NCBI GenBank assembly: GCA_020881915.1
Contig: JAJFPB010000004.1
Span: 744,001-808,000 of the forward strand
Direction of reading: 5' to 3'
Length of the DNA stretch: 64,000 bases
Source: Paramyrothecium sp. XJ0827
Lineage: Eukaryota; Ascomycota; Sordariomycetes; Hypocreales; Stachybotryaceae
The notes under the pieces were generated by a model. That model searched no databases and was not told the origin of the DNA. It saw nothing but the letters and a program-made list of their open reading frames with translations. Below, piece by piece: positions 57,468 to 64,000 of the stretch (positions are counted from its first letter, which is position 1; each line of letters starts with the position of its first letter). The position numbers and the translations under genes are program-made.

Positions 57468-59035
57468 ATGGCATCGACACCTCTTATGCAGCCGCAAGAC
57501 GGCCCTCGGACACGTGCATCTTGGCGCAACCTTCCACTTGAAATGCGGTCCGAGATTCTGAACCTGGTATCCCAGGACATGGTATACCAGGGTCATATAA
57601 CCCAGTCAGGATACGAGGAGTTCCAGGACATTCACCATCATCGTCTTTCATTATACGCCACAGTCTGCTCCGAGTGGCAAGACTTTTTTGAGAAAATCAA
57701 TTTTCGTCATCTCTTGATCGACAACGCCCCTCTAGAAGACTTTGCTCGCATCGTGGGCGGAAAGAACACTAAAAGAATCAGTTATGTCCGTCACATATTG
57801 CTTCTCGTTGTGTTGCCAGGTTATTCTTGCCCATCATGTCACAAACTCGAAAGTTGGTTCGAGATCTATCGGTATGTTACATTTCCAACACGTTCATTTG
57901 AATGATGACATATTAATGTATACATTGGGTAGGAATAACCGAATTTTCACTGCTGCAATAAGAGCTAGGCATTAAGTCTGTCAGTGACTCTAAACACTAC
58001 TACGACGACATCGCGATGTACAACGACTACCCCTTCAAAAGCTGGGATACGTTCGATGATCCGACTGACATTGAAGTGTTTCACATGCAAAAATCACTCC
58101 ATTGTTGCTTTGATGATCGGCCATGGCATGATCAATCTGCCCGATTGGCCCTGAGGAGACCACTGGCTTTTCATGCAGCCGAAAGATACCTCGGATCCCT
58201 CTTGCAATTTCAAGGACTCAGGAGTAGCCGTCTCCCGCGAGTTGAAATCATCAGGTCTCTGCTCATGACGCATCAGTTTAAGCGGCAGATAAGTCCCTTA
58301 GCACTTAGCAAACTTGTCCATGAAAGTTTGGTAAGCATTACCTCCTTCGGGCTAGAGAGATGGTGCAGGATAACCACAGAACAAGAAGACAAATATCTTC
58401 AAGGTATGTGAGCAACATCCCCAGTGAAAGATGCCTTGTCTAACTCGCACAATCAGAATTTCGGGAACATTTACTTCCATCCTTGCCAGCAAATCTCCAA
58501 GCTTTTCACTATTTTGCGGAAGATTTCAAATTTTTCAACAAGTCAACCCCTGAAAAGACCAAGCCTTTATCTGCCTTTGAACTATTAAATACTCACAGCT
58601 CCAGTCGCTGAACATCTTCCGAACCTTCGCAGTTTAGAGATATTTAACAGCAGTCCTGACTTATCCTTCGGAGCGAAACTACCCTCTTGCCTCTTCCGCT
58701 ATAGCGTTCAGCAGCCAAATCCCTTATTATCATGGGAAAGTACGTGGCAATTACCCATGAATACGAAAACTACTGAGTTCAAATTCTGTCCCCAAGTGAG
58801 GTGCGCGTGGGAGAAGGCTGCGGTCGCGCATACCGGTCATGGCATCACTGTTCTCATAAATGAACCAAAGAAAGAAAGAGATTTTGACATTTCTTTGAGG
58901 CAGCGCGGTTTGTCAAAGGATAAGCCCCAGCTTGCAAATGATTTCAAGCTTGACGCTATTCACCCTTTCACGAGAGTCCAGATGAGGCTTTCGGGTAATC
59001 AGACGTGGCTCTGGAAAGCGACGAGAGTATTCTAA
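57468..59035 (+). pseudogene. F-box-type fungal protein gene, apparently broken
   Basis: Recognisable pieces in order: 57468-57871 (F-box-like WRNLPLEMRSEILNLV, then RLSLYATVCSEWQDFF), an intron to 57932, 57933-57964, then a frame change to 57965-58403, an intron to 58456, 58457-58608 ending at TGA 58609, and a third frame with the C-terminus (LPNLRSLEIFNSS ... LSWESTW ...) to 59035. Introns at 57872 and 58404 have good GT/AG ends, but no splice choice I could find removes the breaks at 57964/57965 and ~58600. Family members have longer linkers at both places, so small internal deletions are likely. Intact relatives are thought to be SCF ubiquitin-ligase adaptors. Confidence 0.6.
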
Positions 59036-60156
59036 CACTTTTTACGTGGGCAGTTATGTTGCGTTTCTGTTCCAGGCGTGCTGTATGCTAGATACGGGTG
59101 GTTTAAAATTGACGTCATCATAACTGCGTGGAAATTAAGGTGAACTTTAAATGAATGACACCCTTCTGAAAAGATGGTGGTTTCGAGTGTCTCGTGGGTT
59201 GTATGGCGTTGCCAAACCAGTGAACAACCACGAGAGGTTCAAGGTGTTGGTAGCTTGAGCCTTGATCCTGCGCAAGAATGTTCATAACACTATTCTTGTG
59301 GCGGATGTCGTCCCTGGCAATATGAACTACTTCTTCCAATGTGACAAGGGAAGTTGACGAGGTGGCTGGCCAAGAGGAGAACAAAAAGCAGTCAGTAAAT
59401 GGGTTGAGAAAAACAGCAGATATTGCTTCTATCAACCATGTGGAAGTGTGCAAAGAAGAGAAGTTGCAAGATGCTGTTGACCCACAAATGTGTTAACAAT
59501 GTTTTCTGACTTTATTTTGGTTGAAGTGATTGTGGTGTAATATCAGCTACGCTTGCTCAATAATTTTACACGCTGCCAGAGGCACATTTACCTGATACTA
59601 GTAGTCGCAGGTATTGTTTTGTGCAATGTATGCGTTCGCAGGAACGACGAACGAACCCTGTTGCATGATTTCGGATGCCTGGCACGAGCTCTGATCCTTT
59701 CTGTTTTTCATTTACCATCATCAACTCGTCACCATTGTCGCCATCACCATTAGCGATACCTTTACCTTCATCAGCATCAACAGGCCCAATGTCAGTTGTC
59801 CATACCTACCACTAGCACTTATGAGAGCAATCCTAGGGTGTGGCATCACCTGTTCAAAAACGGATTGGACATCGCCTTGGGGGCGGACTGGAAGTTGCTT
59901 CGCGCCGGAGCGTTGGGGGAGGCGAGCCGACGTTGGCACGCTGGGACGGGGCGGGTGGAGTTGATCGCGGCACAGGACGCGTCAGGTCTGTTCATATTGT
60001 TTTGGATGGGAGGTAGAGACTTGGACACTGTGTAATGTGTACGGCCGAAACTCCTATAAGTCACCAAGTCTATGTGCTTAGGTATTACATGTCCGTTCAG
60101 ACCCTTATCGCCGTTTCTTTTGTAAAGGAAGATCGCCTGCGGAAAACCTGGTTCTA
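59036..60156. other. Intergenic, 1.1 kb
   Basis: No supported gene. Frames around 59.1-59.5 and 59.8-60.0 kb show no recognisable motif. Confidence 0.5.
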
Positions 60157-62663
60157 TCAATTAATGACCCATGTCTGGGAATCTTCTAAGCCTCGAGCGG
60201 ATATCAGTCCAGGTTCCACCCCATCCTCAATGTCCAGGCGAATGTCGACTCGAGTCAGAAAGGAGCCATGCTTTCCTCCATTGGCCTCATACACATCCGT
60301 TAGTAGAGCTCCAAGCTCACTTATCAGCGTATCTTCGAAGCGCCGCGATCCAGGTTGAGCTTTCAAGATAATAGCTGCAGCCCCAGACTGACGGCAAAGA
60401 GTGGACTGCATTTTCGACGGCAGATCAAGGAATTTAACAAAGTACCTAAGTTGAGTTGCCACATCGCAAATGACAAAATTCGAGTCTTTGTCCGAAAACA
60501 ATGGGCCACAATCGAGCAGAAAGCCTGGTTTGGTGAACGTCAAAGGCTCGCTGCCGTCACGTTTTCTGTAGCCGTATCCATCTTTCTCGTCCAGCTTTTC
60601 CCTCCACACACCCTTCGGTATCCAGCGGCTTCCTTCTTCCAGGTAGCGTTCGCCTGGAATGAACAGAAGACTTGCTGGTACTGCTGTCTCAGTCTGTATC
60701 CAATGCTTCATCCGTTCCTCGGCCGGCAGGTCCATCAAGCCAAGAATGATTTGCCGCTGGCTTAGGCCGGGGGAGCATGTTATTGCTAGGCAAATAAACT
60801 TGTCCACTTCGCGGCTTGTTTCTCGGAGCCTCATGGCGTTCCACCCCGCAACAATTCTCGCGGAGAGATCTTCTGGGTGTGAGTGAATTGTGGCACCATC
60901 CCACAGCCTTTTCATGGCCATGAAGAATTCCTTGGATTCCTCAAGAAGCCGGTTTTCAACATCAAATGCAAGCCTGTCTCGCTCAATGATTTCTTGCCTG
61001 CTCTTCGAAACCTGCTCCCGATCGAGGTGATCTGGCTGGCCATGTTTGACACACCACTTCAGGATCTTTTCGTTCGATTTTTCAACCAGAGTATTGAGAC
61101 TCTCCATCGGAGCATGAGGAGAGATGAATATCTCGTTCTTCCACAAGGGAAGTTCTGTGCTGCCATCAGCGAACAAAAATCGCAGGAATTGGGCTGATAA
61201 GGTGCCCTCCTGAAACGTCCAGGCCCGCCTCATCCATCCTGCCAGACCTATACGAAGAGCAGTCTCTAGACTGCTGCAATCGGCTGCAATAAATGATTGG
61301 AGTTCAGAATCCAGAACGATCGTCATAGTCGCTTTAGTATGTACCTCCCTCATCTGCGAGATGGCCAATTTTCGGAAATAAGGATTCAAGGCACACATAT
61401 AGTGTCTATCCATAGTGCCAGCGGCTTGTTGCGATACTGCCTTATAGGTTTTACGATCCGTTCCAATCGGGGCGCGACGGAGTTCAACGCTTTGAACACC
61501 AAGTCCGTTGTACGTTTTTCGATTTCGGAGTCGTAATCAAATTCGGCACCGTCCACATTCCAAGCCGAATATACATTATCCCACGTCATGTCGACAAGCT
61601 TGTCATATAGAAATTGCAACTGGCAAAGAGGTAACGAGTTATTGCTTGAATTCCCGAGTCCGTCTGACCATCTGTTGCTGCTTGTTAGCCCATTAGTAAA
61701 ACTTAATCGGAATATAACTTACACATGACTCACTGCCACATATGTGTGGAATATGCTACCCGTTCCGATTTTGATGTCTAGAATCCTAGTTCCGGACTCA
61801 TCCAAGCCTGGACTGGTGAGGTACACGACCGGAATACCCCCTTCGTGAATAACACGTTGAACCTCATTCTGGTCTGGGGTTATGTACTGGCAATTGCAGC
61901 CTCGCGTACGATGTTGCGTGACATAGGTTCGTTCATCAATATTACTAAAATGGCATGACTTCTCAGTACAGCTCCAATGGTCGAATGGCAGCTTGCGTCG
62001 TTCTAGGAAGCTGGCGCAGAACATTGCCAGTTCAGAGAGGCACTCTCGCGTGAGGCCAATATCGCGAGAGCACCATCCTGCTTCCAGCATTTTCGTAGCG
62101 GCAAGGCTGTCTAGGCCCCAGTTCCGTCCTCGTCCAAGGTTGAAACATGAATGAAGCGCAAGATCAATGGTGCACCCAAGAACGCCAAGCGAAAGGGTGA
62201 CTTCTTCCGGCACGGGGCTGTCAGTCGTTACCAACAGATTATGGTATATCTTGTGGATAGTGTTCTGGACTATGCCAACTTTATCAAGTGCTGCACGAAG
62301 TTCTGGAACAGATTTCTTGGCCAAGCTCTCAATGTCCTTTGCCCAGTTCGAGATCAAAGAATTTAGAGGCTTCGTCGAGACACGGCACCCCAAGCTGTCC
62401 ACCTCTATGAATTGGTTGAGTTGAGAAGGATGTTGAAAACGTAAGATCTCATAGAGCGCGCCGTAGAACAGCCATGTCTGTAGAAACGCGGCAGTGGTGT
62501 CTGAGGGATGCTGAGTGAAATCTTTGTTGTATAGTCGCGTTAAATCAAATCCTTGCCGGACTTGATATGTGTCCATTTCCAGGCCATCATAGGGTTGCTG
62601 TGACAGAAATGGAACCCGTGGATAGCGTCCAGTCACGTAGCGAAAAGCAGGCAAATGATCCAT
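60157..62663 (-). pseudogene. HET-domain (heterokaryon incompatibility) gene with frameshift
   Basis: Exon 1 is 62663-61723 and exon 2 begins at 61671 after a 51 bp GTAAGT..CAG intron that keeps phase. HET landmarks appear in order: YVAVSHVWSDGLG, LWIDTICVP, then MREVHTKATMTIVLDSEL and RRAWTFQEG. LWIDTICVP runs straight into a TGA at 61388-61386, while the rest of the HET domain continues directly in another frame to 60157. The frame change sits at a CC pair at 61390-61391, so a single missing base or sequencing error fits; there is no room for an intron. About 730 residues would be expected without the break. HET proteins trigger cell death on meeting non-self. Confidence 0.8.
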
Positions 62664-63321
62664 TTTATACGGACTACTACATTAGTTGAAGCGACAAACT
62701 CGCCGGAAACGCAACACTATGTCGCAGGGTGGTAGGCAAGAAAAGGAGGAGCTATTTATGCTTAGTCTAAAACCCCCAGCAGCGTCCCATCAAGCCAGCC
62801 CTAGCCGCACGTATTCAGCTGCTTCGGAACCCTGCTGTGTTGATTGGTAATTTAGTGTCTCACGCCAACACCAATCCCGAATTATTGCCAATCGTGGGCT
62901 GTTCCAGAACAAAAGCTCGCATGAGCTACTGCACCCAGCCGCTGCTGTGGACGCTGGCGCTCGGCGTTTTTCTTTTCTTTGTTGCCCTTTTTGTTTTTAT
63001 TTATGATTGTACAGATTTGTATCTCTATCACGAGTGACATTATTTTAAGCCTACCATTACACATGTCATGGCGCGTCACAGAATCTTACTTGACGCATTC
63101 CAACCGACTATCCAACCAAAAGCTGCTAGATGCATGAAGACAATGCTACTCTAACTCACATGAAAGCACAGTCAGTCTTGAGAGCGCTAACAATTTACCA
63201 GCAAGAATTTCCGTGCTGACTTATGGAGGCCGTTGCCCCAAATTCTTGAGGTGGACTTTTTCATGTGTGCCATTCAGGTCCTCCCCCATCTCTCGATAAA
63301 TTGTTCACGACAGAACAACCC
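62664..63321. other. Intergenic, about 650 bp
   Basis: Promoter of the HET gene (-) and the region before the BTB remnant (+). In the BTB frame, sequence is open back to about 63260 but has no ATG. Confidence 0.4.
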
Positions 63322-63714
63322 CGGTTGGTTGGTGAACGGACCTTCGTGCCACAAAAGCTACACTTAAAAAGTGAGAGCGGTTACTTTGCGGCCCGCTTCT
63401 CACACTAGGACGATGCTGGAAGCTACTTCATAGATGGCGGTCGCGTCTTATTGAAAGCATTCTTGGGGTATATTCGTGCTGGGAATCCGCCTTTGTTTTT
63501 CGATCACTCCACGCAGACACACGATCTCGCCCATTTTGCTTTTCTGCTGGGCGAGACACGGTACTTCCAAATCCCGACATTAGAAACTTGGCTTCTTGAA
63601 AAGAATTACCTTCAGGTCCTACAGCCCAATCTCAGCGTACGCGTTGTCGAGGAAGACAACTTTTTGTCTCTTTGGGGAATTACTCCAAAGGTCTTCCTTC
63701 AACTGTCAATTTAG
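63322..63714 (+). pseudogene. BTB/POZ (T1-type) protein remnant with internal stop
   Basis: One frame reads RLVGERTFVPQKL, SESGYFAARFSH, stop TAG at 63406-63408, then DDAGSYFIDGGR, LGYIRAGNPPLFF, and LLGETRYFQIPTLETWLL to a stop at 63714. This is the fungal T1/BTB fold: the 'VGERxF' strand, 'ESGYFxARFS', 'DGSYFID', 'LRYLRxGxPPLFF' and 'EARYFQIPxLExWL' blocks. The TAG falls where a tryptophan is usual, so TGG to TAG is likely. No ATG precedes the block in frame, so the N-terminus is also lost or in another exon. Intact members are adaptors for ubiquitin ligases or oligomerisation modules. Confidence 0.62.
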
Positions 63715-64000
63715 AAATTATTCCTACGTCAGGCACCCGGAAATGAATGACCTGCCCATATCATTTAATGAACGCGGTTCTTGTTAAAATCCTGCGCCTC
63801 TCCGGGGTGCGCTTTCGAGGACACGCCATATATCAAAGCACATGTAGTTCGACGAGACGTTACATTCAATCCGGAGATGTTCTGAGGTCCATTGCTCCCT
63901 CATCTCTCCAAGTAGCAAGTCTGTGCCTGCTGAGACTATGTTTGGTTAAACTAAACTAGCAAATGGTAACGTGTTTCTTGAGGTTATATTTGAGACGTAT
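63715..64000. other. Right edge, no gene seen
   Basis: About 290 bases after the BTB remnant with only short unsupported frames. Confidence 0.4.

Noticed and set aside
59796..60035. 79-codon plus-strand frame before the HET gene
   Set aside because: Too short, no domain, and not extendable by splicing.
1..64000. CRISPR arrays, prokaryotic operons, integrated phage or rRNA genes
   Set aside because: No regularly spaced repeats, rRNA-like sequence or bacterial gene organisation; the genes are intron-containing fungal genes.

Overview
The window looks like chromosomal DNA from a filamentous ascomycete, most likely a plant-associated Sordariomycete. This rests on intron-split genes with short 50-70 bp GT..AG introns, STAND/HET/F-box/BTB gene families typical of Pezizomycotina, a secreted AA9 polysaccharide monooxygenase and a PL3 pectate lyase. 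I resolved splice sites by hand, checking that reading phase is kept across every junction. The species cannot be named from the sequence.

Layout. 1-4.4 kb: the 5' part of a STAND/NLR-type gene running off the left edge, a 'tachykinin family' transcription-factor-like protein (-), and an SDR oxidoreductase (+). 4.4-12.7 kb: a gene-poor stretch carrying one Golgi-type glycosyltransferase (8.4-9.9 kb) with low-complexity DNA upstream. 12.7-22.6 kb: housekeeping genes, namely the P5A ATPase Spf1, mitochondrial malate dehydrogenase, a MOSC/mARC-like protein and a four-helix membrane protein. 23.2-26.7 kb: a CrpA/Pca1-like copper-exporting P1B ATPase with a Cys-Cys-rich N-terminus. 27.6-28.5 kb: an alpha/beta hydrolase. 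30.9-36.1 kb: a small secretome patch with AA9, PL3 and an unknown secreted-type protein whose 5' end is unclear.

37.4-47.1 kb holds five adjacent metabolic and membrane genes: an alpha-oxoamine synthase, a fungal rhodopsin-like 7TM protein, a cytochrome P450, a 14-TM MFS exporter and a TesB-type acyl-CoA thioesterase. This is a candidate biosynthetic cluster without a polyketide or peptide synthase. The synthase could join an acyl-CoA to an amino acid, the P450 could oxidise the product, the thioesterase could control acyl-CoA supply and the MFS pump could export the product. That scheme is inference. A predicted GPI-anchored Cys-rich protein follows at 47.6-48.7 kb.

49-64 kb is a second accessory region built from self/non-self recognition families: a DUF7708 plus degenerate-NACHT protein and a DUF7025 plus AAA ATPase, both intact, then an F-box family gene, a HET-domain gene and a BTB gene, each carrying an apparent disabling change. 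Three AT-rich patches (about 19.5, 27.0 and 51.7 kb) resemble one another and may be decayed repeat copies. The broken genes and AT-rich patches suggest that this end of the window is evolving faster than the housekeeping core.
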